Assembly: GCA_029204225.1 (NCBI GenBank)
Contig: CM055092.1
Location: 11,063,806 to 11,127,805, forward strand
Reading direction: 5' to 3'
DNA length: 64,000 nucleotides
Origin: Diphasiastrum complanatum
Taxonomy: Eukaryota > Streptophyta > Lycopodiopsida > Lycopodiales > Lycopodiaceae
In this document: positions 46,988-58,089 of the stretch, piece by piece
Numbering within the stretch: the first letter of the stretch is position 1
Layout of the letters: each line of letters begins with the position of its first letter
The notes under the pieces: generated by a model
The model's database searches: none
What the model was told of the DNA's origin: nothing
The model's input: the letters and a program-made list of their open reading frames with translations, nothing else
Made by a program: the position numbers and the translations under genes

Positions 46988-47075
46988 AGTTAGAGTTAGA
47001 GTTGGAGTTAGATTTGGAGTTAGACTTAGCATTTGGGATGTAGGGTAGAGTTAGAGTTAGAGTTAGATTTGGAGA
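46936..47075. repeat. GAGTTA-rich tandem repeat, about 63-66-bp unit
   Basis: AGAGTTAGA...GGAGTTAGACTTAGCATTTGGGATGTAGGGT occurs at about 46940-46986 and 46987-47049, followed by a partial third unit. Inner GAGTTA hexamers vary in number. It begins exactly where Rep similarity is lost. Confidence 0.85.
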
Positions 47076-47840
47076 GAAAATCTCTCAAATTTTGTACACG
47101 GAGAAGGTTGTGTACATGTAGTTGTTTGGCGAGTAGATGTGGTGAGATAATGTAGTTGTTTTGTGAGTGGTCGCCTTCAATTTCCTGTCGGCTTCAACTT
47201 CATGTTGCCTTCAATCTTCCTGCCTTGCTGCTAGATACTATGGAGGTAATTGGTTATGTTAGTAATGTTGTTTTTGGTGAGTTGTTTGTCATATCAAATA
47301 TATGACTTTACATAGTTTGCAATTGTCGAATGCAGAGTTATCATATGTTGTTAAGATTATGTGTTGTTGTATGTACATATTTTTTCTGACATTCTTGGTG
47401 TTGTTGCAGATGTCGAAGATCTACAAAAATCATAGGACTTTTGTGCGAGACCTGACGGAGTTATTTTGTTTTGGTGATGAGGTGTTTCACAGCTCCATTT
47501 TGTGGTTGATAGAAGCTTATGTAGAGTTCTTATTCCAACAACAAAGAAGAAGATGTTTTATGCCAAGAGAATATCGATTCCTATTAGATGTAGATATGTT
47601 ACTCAGGAATGTGGCATATGTGTTGTTAGACTTAGTGACTTTGAGCCAATAATAGATAACCTGGTGTATGCGCAGGTTTTGGTTATTGAATTATCAGATG
47701 ACATGATGTCTATTTCTTAAAATATTGGAATATGAAATTGTTGCTGCTTCAATTTTTTATAATAGTTTGGCTTTTATAATGATGTTTTTCAAATTCACAT
47801 ATTGAATACACGCACAGACACATAGACATACCCTAAACCG
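47076..47840 (+). other. Weak open frames after the Helitron Rep, unrecognised
   Basis: Overlapping plus-strand frames at 47302-47652 and 47502-47720 include SKIYKNHRTFVRDLTELFCFGDEVFHSSI and, in the other frame, RISIPIRCRYVTQECGICVVRLSDFEP. A frameshifted protein-coding relic is likely, perhaps Helitron cargo, but the family was not identified. Confidence 0.25.
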
Positions 47841-47842
47841 TG

Positions 47843-48022
47843 AAAGACTCGGATTTTTTCGAAGACTCGAATTTCTCTAGAGACTTGAGTTTTTTGAAAG
47901 TCTTGATTTTTTTTCCAAAGACTAGAATTTTTCCTAAGACTAAAATTTTTTCGAAAACTAGAATTTTTTCGAAAACTAAAATTTTTTCGAAGGCTCGAAT
48001 TTTTCCAAAGACTCAAATTTTA
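47843..48022. repeat. Minisatellite TTTTTTCGAAGACTCGAA, left arm
   Basis: About nine degenerate units of some 18-21 bp (AAGACTCGAATTTTTTCG and variants). It is inverted relative to the array at 48868-49113. Translations are repeat artefacts. Confidence 0.88.
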
Positions 48023-48024
48023 GA

Positions 48025-48454
48025 TATTTGAGATGCGAGATGTGCGAGATCGGTCATCATCCAAATCATGAACTAAGTGCATGAACCTCAAACACACTGT
48101 AAAGTATTGCTTATGGTCTGAACAAAGTGAACGAACCGCAAACCGCACTGCAAGGGTCTCACCTACGGCTACATACGGTCTGAACGAAGGCATAGGGACC
48201 GCCTTTAGGCCGCATAAGGACCGCCGAGTAAGGACCGCATTTAGGTCGCACAGGGACCACCGCCACCTAGATCGAAAAATCAACGTCCGTCAATGACATA
48301 TTGAATTTCCAAATCATCGGCCGCCATTGCCCATCAATGGCGGGTATATATAGTTTTTTTTACTAACTAAAACAAATCAGAAGACAGCCCACCTGCCACA
48401 GCGGGTGGGCTGTCTCTTTCTACTTGTTTTTTAATTAATTTTTTAAGTAACATA

Positions 48455-48495
<41 letters not shown>

Positions 48496-48633
48496 CATAT
48501 ACTAGTAAAGAGTGCCCGTCGTTGACGGACGAGCAGCGATGGTTTAGTAGAAAAGCCAATGGTATGTGTGTGTGTATCGTACGTGGCCGAAGTGTGCCAA
48601 TCGATAGTGTGGGCGGCCGATGGGATGTGTGTT

Positions 48634-48680
<47 letters not shown>

Positions 48681-48866
48681 GAGAGAGAGAGACCCATTGT
48701 AAAATATGATATTGTCAGTCAAAAAATCTAACCCATTGTAAAATCCAATACTGTCGGACAAAAATTTAGATTTCTGAGTTGACAGTAGATAGGGTCGAAA
48801 ATATACATCGCCTTGATCCAATCTGATCCAGGGTCGGGAAATCCTTTGCCAAACTCAACATTGGGT
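48025..48866. repeat. Spacer between the inverted minisatellites, with hairpin module and microsatellites
   Basis: Contains GGACCGCATTTAGG-type words (48180-48260) like the 28-33 kb minisatellite. The second copy of the GC-rich hairpin module (GACAGCC, CACCTGCCACAGCGGGTG, GGCTGTC) is at about 48381-48414. Then an (AT)n tract (48459-48490), a (GT)n tract (about 48637-48675) and a short (GA)n (48676-48691). No gene recognised. Confidence 0.75.
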
Positions 48867-48867
48867 C

Positions 48868-49113
48868 AAAAAAATTCGGATCTTTGGAAAAATTCGATCC
48901 TTCAAAAAAATTTGAGTCTTTGAAAAAATTCGAGTCTTTTAAAAATTCGAGTCTTGGAAAAAATTCGAGTCTTTCGAAAAAAATTCGGGTCTTCGGAAAA
49001 ATTTGAGTCTTCAAAAAAATTCGAGTCTTTGGAAAAATTCAATCCATGGAAAAAATTCGACTCTTGGAAAAATTTGAGTCTTTGGGAAAATTTGATCTTT
49101 TGAAAAAATTCGA
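48868..49113. repeat. Minisatellite AAATTCGAGTCTTTGGAAA, right arm
   Basis: About twelve degenerate units of some 18-22 bp (TTCGAGTCTTTGGAAAAA), the reverse complement of the unit at 47843-48022. Together they form a large inverted repeat with a loop of about 840 bp. Confidence 0.88.
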
Positions 49114-50640
49114 GTGTATGTGTGTGTGCATCTTCGTCGTTCTGCATACGGATCACAGACTTTAAGCATAGTTTTTCCACAACAAAAGAAGTGGACCTGA
49201 CATGTCAAGACCGACATTGTTGCTTACAATTACCTTTTTTAACTTATAAACTGCCAATGACTTTTCATATTCGGCCTTTCTTTGTAGAGCTTTAGCGACA
49301 TAAGGTTGCTTTTCCTGTGTGAAAACTCAATGTTAGCTATCAATAATTTGAGAAAAGATTGCTTCCAATGTATTAGTTTCAGCCCTACATAAATGAAAAA
49401 ATTATTCAGTAAACAAATAATCAAAGGTATATAGGTTATAAGCCTATCAAGCAATAAAATATAGATTTAAATTTTCATATTCATTATCGATTAAATTGTT
49501 TTCAGCTTAAGTTTTTAAGGCTATATGCCATATTGCAACTTTATTTTCTGCGAAGTTAGCTAGTTTAGCTTTTACACACATCAAATCATGTTTCAAAATC
49601 TGGATCATTTCACACGAGTACTTGTATAAGTCACAGTCACATCATGTCTTATATCATATTCTTCAACATGAGCAAATCAGGTTATCATCTAGCTTATGAT
49701 AAACCTCACAACTTGCACAGTACAAAGAGACTTCCTTTGCAACATGGAGGAGAGGAGAAGGGAACAAACTCTGCCAAACGCCTCTTGTGATTAGGCAAAG
49801 GTAGGCCAAACCCTCACAAATCACCAGTGCACATTTAGAAGTCCAATTCAAAAGGTCTCTGATACAATTCTACGTCCTCTTTTGATGGTGTGTAATGTTG
49901 GTACTCTTACATATTCTGAAAGTTGGAAAGTAATCCAACTAACTACTTGAACCACCCAGACAGACCCTCACATAGCATCATCTCTTGAACAGGCTGACAT
50001 ATTTTCTATGTTCATTTCAAAGCCTTGTTAATGCTAGTATACCAAATACAAATATTGTACAAGATTCTGCCTGTTGGACTCCTCACATGATCTTCCAACT
50101 GCCCTTGTAGAGGCATCAAGATCAAATAAGATAATGACAATTGTGAATAATTGGAAGGCGTTGCAGAGGAATTGATCGTAAGCTTAATGAAGAAGAAGGC
50201 ACATTCTATCTCTATAATAAAAGTAGAGGCCAAAATGTGTGTTGTTGACCAAAGTAGAGAGGATGTCATATCTAAAGCCACAAACAAAATTATGAGCACC
50301 AATATGTTGAGCTTGACGTTACCATGTTCAAATTCATCCTTACAAAATGCCTTCACATCCACTACTTCAAAATAGCATGACTGTGCTAAATGCTGCACAT
50401 ATTAAATAGTAACATCAGCCTATTTGTACACTGGAATCTCAATCTCATTGCTAGAGGTAATTTGCTTATGCTGCTACTGATACTTTTGTTGGGCGCCCGC
50501 ATCCTCTAGAAGAGGCAACGGCCTTGCACCATCTCTGCCATCATCTACAATGTGACACACCAGATGCATAATCTTGGCATAAGGTAACTTGGAGCTTAGC
50601 ATAGCTACTACATGAAGAGATTGTGAAGAGACAGGAAGAC
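49114..50640. other. No gene recognised; weak frames on both strands
   Basis: AT-rich spacer. At 50012-50398 (minus) and 50151-50375 (plus) frames overlap on opposite strands. Neither shows a domain, although the plus-strand frame (KKKAHSISIIKVEAKMCVV) has protein-like composition. Confidence 0.3.
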
Positions 50641-50642
50641 TG

Positions 50643-51008
50643 CACTTGAAAAACAGACCCTTCAATGGAGCTACCCATCCCAAACTCATCTAGATTAGTT
50701 TTTCCAAGTAACACTACTCCAGCCTCTCTAAGCTTTTTGACTATCGTGGCATCATATGGGGGCCTATAGCCTTCCAAGGTCCTAGAACCCTAGTGGATGC
50801 CATATCATAAGTGTAGAGGTTATCTTTAACTGCAATAGGAACCCCCACCAATGGACCTACTTCTTCATTGTTTCCCAATTTTCTATCCAACTTTGTTGCT
50901 TCTCCAATGTTTTTTTTGAGACATTTCACATGTGGCTCTGTCTCATATAAGCAGCTCAGATAGTCTTCAATAATCTGCATTGCACTCTTCTTTCTTTGTA
51001 GAACATCA
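50643..51008 (-). pseudogene. gatA: GatA fragment: glutamyl-tRNA(Gln) amidotransferase subunit A, N-terminal part
   Basis: About 120 residues matching the N-terminal region of GatA, the amidase subunit that makes Gln-tRNA in chloroplasts and mitochondria. Seen in order: SAMQIIEDYLSCLYETEPHVKCL, LDRKLG, GPLVGVPIAVKDN (the Lys is the first residue of the Ser-Ser-Lys triad), then after a frameshift near 50785 [43 protein letters not shown]. Similarity ends abruptly at about 50643, before the Gly/Ser-rich amidase signature with the catalytic serines. The remaining three quarters of the protein (usual length about 480-540) is absent. No transit peptide was recognised upstream. An exon of a split gene is possible, but the frameshift argues for a truncated pseudogene or captured gene fragment. 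The flanks are repeats. Confidence 0.85.
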
Positions 51009-51952
51009 TCTCAAATTCTACAAATTTTTGACACTGGCCGTTATTGGACGTTAGCTCTCAGAGCTTGGCAAAGTGCCTAGCATCCTTGGGATTTACACAC
51101 AATACCTCCAAAAGTCAATTCCATCTGTATTTTTTGATGGAATAGGACATTGTTTAGGATCTTGACCTTGATAGAATTTTGTCTAACCTATCTTGGTGCA
51201 ATATTGGATGAAGAATAGCTTTCCAGAGAAAAGAAAGGATTGAGGCAGACAAGTTGAGGTGAGAAAGAAGCACAAATGGGAAGACGTGGACATGGCAAGT
51301 GCAATTGAAGCCATTGCAGCCAGGGTCAAGATCCAAACAGATGAAGATGAAGGGATTTGATAGTTGCTGAGACCTAAAATGCATGCATGGTCGTCCTATC
51401 AGCTCATTTTATTAACAAAAGCAATGTGAGGGACAAAAGTTTTCTACAATGCTTACAACCGCTACATCTATATATATCCATGTTCAAGGATCGGTCAAGA
51501 TAACAGCCAGAAGCGGCCAGCAGGCAGAAGAAGAGCATGACCCTAGAGAGAAATCAGATCTAAAGAAGAAGCACACAGAGCATGAATCGCTAGTAGGCAG
51601 CGAGCAGGTCGAGTGAAGGAGAGAGAAGAAGCGGGATCTCAAGAGATGGAGAGAGGGAGGATCGGTGTCAATTGAAGCATGAAAAACAACATAATTTGTG
51701 AAAGCGTTGCGATTGGAGAACATGTCTCTTAGAAATTCAAAGATCCACGTGTCTCACCATCTCTTCCATGTGCTGCAGGGGAGAGAGAAAGGGGGGCGCG
51801 ATGGAGGAGCTGAAGAAAGATTTTGTTTCTAATGCCAAAGCTTTGCTAGCTTTCAATTCTAAACCTTTGACAAAAGGCGACACGACACGAAATCAGTCGT
51901 TCCCCACGAACAGCCAACAAGATCAACCAAGTACCATGGGGTGTAGATATCT
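51009..51952. other. Flank between GatA fragment and copia LTR; no gene supported
   Basis: Purine-rich on the plus strand from 51480 to 51850. A short frame (51768-51955) with MEELKKDFVSNAKALLAFNS is protein-like but unrecognised. It runs to the presumed LTR start at 51953 and could be an interrupted host exon. Confidence 0.25.
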
Positions 51953-52709
51953 GATATAATATTATGACATCATCAGAAGTATTCTAGATCGTGGCTAATC
52001 TGCCACTCTTGTAATTCACGAATTAGTTGTAGATGTTTAATCTTTCTAATCTTTAAGTTACAAGACGTGACACGAAATTGTTCATGAACTATATACTTTC
52101 TAGTTGATGCATAATACAGAAAGTCTAATGCTAGTAAGCAAGACAAGATGCTAGAAGACAAAAAATATAGAATACCAGTCCGCCTACGTGCGAGACAATT
52201 CTGTATAGGATCTGTAAATCCACAAGTCTGCTAGTAAGCGAGACATGAATTCGTGAGAGAATTGTATTTCTCTCATGCCAACGCACTGCATGGATCTATC
52301 ATGTAGTGCTTGAAGAATCAGAAAAATCAATAGATAATTTTGTAGCCACTTAGGTTTCATTTCGTTTTGTCATGTTTTGTTTCGTCTCGTCTCGTCTCGC
52401 TTGATTGACCTTGTCGCAAATTTTTTCACTCCATTTTGTTTTGTTTCGCGATCTATGTGCTTCTGGCATGAATTATTGTCAGAGCTCGTTTCAGTTTCGC
52501 TTCGCTTCACTTTATTTCGTTTTTGTTTAGAATTCGTCTTTTTTTGTTTGGTTTTGTTACAAAATTTGCTTGATCCAACTCGAACAGAAATAATTCAAGT
52601 GTCACAAAAAGTTTTGCGAATCGTTCGTGATTTAATTTTATCAGTTTGTCACTAGAGTTTGGCTAAAATTTGTATTTTTTGAGTGCATTTTTTTGCATAT
52701 TTAGCATCA
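51953..52709 (+). mobile_element. Candidate 5' LTR of copia element 1 (outer)
   Basis: Starts TGAT at 51953 and ends ATCA at 52709, directly followed by the PBS TGGTATCAAAGCC (52711-52723), complementary to the 3' end of initiator tRNA-Met. Length 757 bp. CGTCTCGTCTCGTCTCGC near 52385 is a short internal repeat. The 5' boundary is inferred from the TGAT/ATCA terminal match only. Confidence 0.6.
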
Positions 52710-52784
52710 GTGGTATCAAAGCCTACCTTGTCATAATCTGACGTAGCCAAAAGGCTATAAGATCCAAGAGGCTAAAGCATTCAA

Positions 52785-53405
52785 ATGATCAACCATCAAC
52801 AAGTGTACATGAAATCAAAAGCAATGGCTTCAATCAGCACCATACAATCCAAGATCTGTACATTTCTGAATTCTTCAGGATCTAACTTTGTAGCATGGAA
52901 AGTGAAGACCTCGCTGATACTAAAGGGTGAAAATTTATTCCCTTGGTTGGATGGCACAGAGGAAATGCATACAACATCAGACAAAGAGCTACGTAAGTGG
53001 AGGGAGAATAATGACAAGGCAGTAGTACCCTTGCTATCATCATGAGTAGTGGGATACACTGGTCACGAGATTTCAAATGAAATCACGAAGTCAAATAATG
53101 ATGCTGGAAGATCAGCTAACAAATCTACAGTGGGATGGGAAAGACCTCACTTATTTTGTAAGGATCTATTTCTATCACTACATAACTTTGGAGCAGAAAA
53201 TGCAGTGTCAACTGAGAAGTAACTCACTTACTTGTTGAGAGCCTTACCCAGATCTTTCCAGGCAACTAGAACCCTGCTTGCGAAAGATCCTACAATGACC
53301 CTCGAAAAGGCAATTGTTGAAATTCGAGAGGAAGTCGAGGCTCTAAAAATTCGAACAATGCATTGGCTAGCACAGATAGGATCTTGTCTTCTCTCATGTC
53401 TAATG
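52785..53405 (+). pseudogene. Copia element 1 gag N-terminal part, interrupted by a nested LTR element
   Basis: The frame from 52785 holds the start of a copia gag: FLNSSGSNFVAWKVKTSLILKGENLFPWLDG, the usual N-terminal W-K-L block that precedes the gag core. After a stop at 53043 similarity continues in shifted frames (LTYLLRALPRSFQATRTLLAKD-like segment near 53220-53285, then an EEVEAL segment) to 53405. There the LTR of element 2 begins. The rest of element 1 was not found to the right of the nest. Confidence 0.65.
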
Positions 53406-54131
53406 TGAAGATTATTAAAATATTATCTTCCTATCTCGAGTTTGGGGTCATGTCCATGGTGATTTCCACTAAAATTCATGTTGTACATAAAAGGAGTGTG
53501 AATTGAGCACATATCCTTCTAGTGTAACTCGGATTTGAGTTAGATAGGTTCAATTATGATGACATGCAGATCTCTAGATAGCATGCAAAGTTTTACTATA
53601 TGCATGCAAGCCACATGCAATCAGTGCATGCAACATGCAAAGTAGTTTCTATGATCTACACATGTCTAGGCAGTTTTATGAGTTGACATGCAGTACATGC
53701 AACATCCATGCATGCAGTTACACATATGGATCTCTGGTAGGTGAATTAGTTTAGTTAAGTGGAATTTCCATGCAACTCCACTATAGGAATTTGAGTCTCT
53801 CTCATGTAGGGAAAGCTGGGCATGTTTTGCCATATTGTGAATATTGAGATTTTGGTGTTTTGGACTCATTCTCTCTCTACCTGAGTTTTCTATGTATGAT
53901 TTTCTCTCTCTACCCAAGAGCAGCCTCTTTTTCCCATAATGAACACTTAGAATTATTTCTGACATTCATTTCTCATAGTGAAGAGTTAGATTTTTTCATC
54001 AGATGTATGCCATTGTGCTCTTGCCTTATATTTTTCAAGCATATTGTTCTTTGATCAATCTTGTGCAATCACAACACCTCAGTAAGATCCTGTAGGGTGT
54101 GTGGTGAACTTCACACGTGCTAAAAACTTCA
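53406..54131 (+). mobile_element. 5' LTR of copia element 2 (nested in element 1)
   Basis: 726-bp LTR with terminal TGAAG and CTTCA, followed after two bases by the PBS TGGTATCATAGC (54134-54145). The bases before it are TAATG, a candidate target site. It is homologous to the inverted LTR at 11853-12564. Both contain a CT-rich stretch and a dense TGCATGCA cluster. The 3' LTR is not present downstream, so the element is truncated. Confidence 0.88.
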
Positions 54132-55002
54132 CATGGTATCATAGCTCCATGCTTTGAAGAGGTGAGGGAGTATACATCAGATCATCAATGTTTTTGCTTG
54201 CAGGAATTCGGATTTTGGAGAAGGATTCAAACTCACTAAGAAACAAGCAATCTGTGGATCATAAGTGGATCAAATCAAGGCTGATCTGATCCAGTGGAGC
54301 TCTGTACAGACAAAGAGCTCACACGTGTGAAATCAGCCCTCATTAATGAGTGCTACTTTTCAAGGAATGATCCAAATTTGATGTTCTGTAGCTTGTTGGA
54401 TAGGTATTGGAGAGTAGAATGTATTGCTCTTGTTTCTAAATCAATTTGATTTATTTTTAGAAGAGTTTTAAGAAATCAGAGAGTTTGAGAGGGTACTCAA
54501 CTCGTGGGATATGCCAAAGTGAGCACACATCTGTCTTTTTCACCATTTTCATCAATTTTCACTATCAATCAAGTAGAATTGGATAGAAGTGAGTGTTCTG
54601 AGGTCTTAGACTTTTCATTTCACACATATTATTGTGTTTGAGTTGAAAGTATGTTCCTAGAGAGTTTATCAGTATATTGAAACTCGTGGGAGAGATAGAC
54701 TTCTTGCTTGCATGTGCTTGTTCTTTTGTGACTGAAGCAAGATCCAAATTCAAGATAGATTGATTTTTTGTATTGAGAATTTGTTCTCACACCTGTTGCT
54801 AGATTTCATAGGGTGGATCAACATATGTGTTAGATCCTAGACTGAGATAGCAAGAAACATCCTTTCAACTCCATTTTTTATCATTACTAGAATTTCTCAC
54901 CAAGAAGATGTCTTCATCTGGTTCACATTTCTTAGAGCACAGTGAGAGATTAACATCTTCCAATTATGCAATGTAGAATCATTGTTGATTCTACAGGATG
55001 TA
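54132..55002 (+). other. PBS and leader of copia element 2
   Basis: The first 200 bp match the inverted remnant at 11632-11838; the remaining leader is unique in the window. No coding frame supported. Confidence 0.6.
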
Positions 55003-56703
55003 ATGGATATTGTGAGTGGAGCTGAAGAAAAACCCGCTGCACCTAATGAAGCTACATCATTCCACAAAAGAACCAGAATTGCCCTTCAATTTATAAAAAT
55101 GAATGTTACCAATGAAGTGTTAAGAGAGATCAGTACATGAACCATTGCCAAGGAAGCTTGGGATACTCTAAAAACAATCTATGAAATCAAAAATACTTCT
55201 AGATTGCTTACACTTAGAAACCAAATATTTTTAAGTTATCAGAGTGTAGATGAGAGTGCTTCATCATATGTCATGAGAGTTAAGGATCTTCATCAAGAGT
55301 TAGCTGGTATTAGTGATGCTCTTAAGAACACTGAACTTGTTCGAGTAGTCCTAAATGGACTTAGAGATGAGTATGACAATATTGTGCAAACTTATGCTGT
55401 CAGGGAGGATCTTCCATCCTTGGAGACACTGCAAGGTGTTCTCATTGCTGAAGAAAGCAGGCAAGAGAACAAGATGCTGAGGATCAACAGACTTTCATTG
55501 AAGATGGTGGAGATGACAAAGCACTCTTCATTAGAGACAAGTCAAGAGGCAAGGGCAAAGGACACCAACACTTCAAGAAGGACAAAGCCAAAGAAGGTGG
55601 TGAGGATCAGTCCTCACAAGCTGCAACATCCAGTGGCAAGAAGAAGTTGTCAAAGATCAAGTGTTTTTTTTGTGGATATGTCTAGTTCTAGAAACTCTTT
55701 CACTAATCTCATGCCATATCTAGGTGCAAAAAGGTCAATCTATACTGCTAATGATGTAGAGTGTAGGATTGAAGGAATAGGTAGCATTCCATTGCATGCA
55801 TCATCATCAAAATCTTTCTGCTTACATGATGTACTGTATGTACCTAGATTGACTAAGAATCTCATTAGTGTATGATAGTTGTTTGATAGTGGATTGGATG
55901 TCAAGTTTCAAGTTGAAAAGTGTATAATCTCAAGAGAAAATGAAGTTATTGCTAGAGGATCTAGAATTGGTAAGTTGTACAAACTAGATTATAGGGAGAG
56001 TGCTAACATTTTAGATATTGCTTATGAGACCAAGGTTCTACAGGAGGATCTATGGCACAAGAGATTGGGTCATCCCAATTTCAAAGCCATGCAATCTATG
56101 GTCAAAGAAGGAAAAGTTGTTGGTCTGCCAAAGACACTATCGAAGGAGCTTCTACCTTGTGAAGCTTGTGTGCTGGCAAAGTCACACAGAAGGCCTTTTC
56201 CTAGATCAAGTATCAAGACAAAGCAACCATTTGAACTTGTACACTCTGATGTTCATTTCTCATCAACTAAGAGCAAAGGAGGAGCAAATTGCTTTGTCTC
56301 TTTTGTAGATGATTGTACAAGATATTTTTGGATCTATATGCTATCTTCTAAAGCCATGGTCTATGATGCTTTTCTTACTTTCAAAGCTTATGTAGAAAAG
56401 CCATTTCCTTTCAAGTTGAAAGCTTGGAGAAGTGATAGTGGAGGAGAATACACCTCCAATAAGTTTAAAGACTTTTGTGAGAGAGGGGGTATTCAAAGAG
56501 AGTTTTCTTGTTCATATACTCCTCAGCAAAATGGAGTTGCTGAGAGAAAAAATAGAACTTTGTGTGAATGTGCAAAAGCCATTAGGCTAGAAGCTTCTCT
56601 GCCTAAAGAATTTTGGGGAGAGGCAGTTGCATGTGCAAACTATCTTTGTAATAGGCTTCCAAATCTTGATATAGAAGCAGCATGTTTTTCTATCTATGTA
56701 TAA
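55003..56703 (+). pseudogene. Copia element 2 gag-pol: gag and integrase, internally deleted
   Basis: One frame throughout with stops at 55138, 55873 and 55876. The gag core (55003-55670) has AWDTLKTIYE, YVMRVKDLHQELAG and VRVVLNGLRDEYDN. Only the first half of the zinc knuckle (CFFCGY, about 55660) remains. The frame then jumps to the end of the protease region (IEGIGSIPLH, VLYVPRLTKNLISV), so the protease active site DSGA is deleted. The GAG-pre-integrase zinc region (LWHKRLGHPN, CEACVLAKSH) is complete. The integrase core keeps its three acids: HSDVHF, RSDSGGEY, QNGVAERKNR. Coding stops at about 56690 before the integrase C-terminus; RT and RNase H are missing. Same strand and similar arrangement as element 4 (about 60590-62020). 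Confidence 0.92.
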
Positions 56704-57461
56704 CGTAGATGAATGCTTGTTGTGATTTGAATGCATTTCATTGCTGTTTGATAACAATTGTTCACTCACTCTGATCAGAACATGGACGTTTACGACTCCT
56801 CAGCTGCTGATCAAACGATGGTTGTCTTTGAAGACTGAGGAACTTGCGCTATCACACTGCTATTTCAATCTATTTCAAAACTAAACTTTTGACAAAATCC
56901 ATTTTTAGTGATACCACACCCAAACCATTTCTAATCTCTTCGGTGGACTGTACTCATTTTTGTTTTTGTGAGTATGAACTAGTTTATAAGATCCTGTTGT
57001 GCAACAGAACATTTAAGCTGTGATTATACTTAGCATAAATATTCTATTAGACTGTTTTTGCATCTAGCAGCCCATTGCAATAGGAGAGCTGTTCCACAAA
57101 TATTCATGCTCTCTTCTCTGTTCACGTTCTCTATACTCCCTTGCCACATCGGATTGGTATTAGAGCATAGCTCATATAAACTGAGAGATTAAGTTTGTTT
57201 CATTTGTATTACTGTTAACATGTCTCATATTGGTAACTCCGTCAGAAATGGTGAACTCCTGCAACTTTGTCGCAGCACGAACAAGACACGAAGGTCGAAC
57301 GAGAACAATTCACGACAGTCAATGTGTCTTTGACTCGAAGCACAAACGATTCGTGAATCAATCGTGAATCGTAAACACACCTCCAGGACCGCAAACCAAA
57401 AAAGGGGCGCAGAACGAAGACTACGAAAAGAACGAAACAAACGAAGAGAAATCTTTTGCGC
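56704..57461 (+). mobile_element. Remnant of a further copia element (LTR end, PBS-like site, leader)
   Basis: A PBS-like TGGTATTAGAGC at 57155-57166 (one mismatch to the usual TGGTATCAGAGC) suggests that 56704 to about 57148 is LTR sequence and 57167-57461 is leader. The leader has CGAACAAGACACGAAGGTCGAACG words shared loosely with 8180-8300. Interrupted at 57462 by the LTR of element 3. Boundaries are uncertain. Confidence 0.4.
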
Positions 57462-58017
57462 TGTCAGCTTGCAGGTCAAAGGGCTTCATGCCTAGCTGAA
57501 ACAAATAGCAATGACGGAGACTAACTAACTAGTTGATTAGCGTTAACTATTCTTGTGATTCTACGTTTAGCTATCTTGTAAACTCCACATGGTGGAGGTA
57601 TAAATAATCCTCTCTGGATCATAACTGTAAGTAGAGAGAGAGTGAATACAGAGATTTGTAATAAACAGAGAGAGACATAGCGAATAGAGTAAGAAAACAA
57701 AATACCATAGTTGTGCATAAAAGTCTGCCAATGAGCAAAACACAGCGAAAGAGCAGAGAGTCATTTTGCCAACGAGCGAGACACTAACGATCTTGCTCTA
57801 AAACCAAATTGACAATATAGACGTTGTATTTCGTGTATCTCTTGGCCTTGTGCTGTGTCTCTTGATTGCTAGAATAAAATATGTTCTGTGATGCTTAGTC
57901 GAGTGTTTGAGATCCCGTAAGAGCTTCCGCACGAAAAGAAAACTCAAAGACAGAAAATTGTTCGCGAATCAGAAGAGAGAGGACAAAAACAAAACAAAAG
58001 AAAAAGCTTCTGTGACA
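57462..58017 (+). mobile_element. Candidate 5' LTR of copia element 3
   Basis: Begins TGTCA and ends TGACA, a perfect 5-bp terminal inverted repeat. It is immediately followed by the PBS TGGTATCAGAGCC (58018-58030), an exact match to the usual initiator-tRNA site. Length 556 bp. A TATA box (GTATAAATAA, about 57598) lies in its first third. The start is inferred from the terminal match. Confidence 0.65.
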
Positions 58018-58089
58018 TGGTATCAGAGCCAACATGTTATCACTACTGATACCCCAACAGTGATTCTTCCAAACAACACAATATAGCTA

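Noticed and set aside
47795-49217. Phe/Lys/Asp-rich repeat proteins (SNFFKD type)
   Set aside because: Frames over the AAGACTCGAA minisatellites; the peptide periodicity follows the DNA unit.
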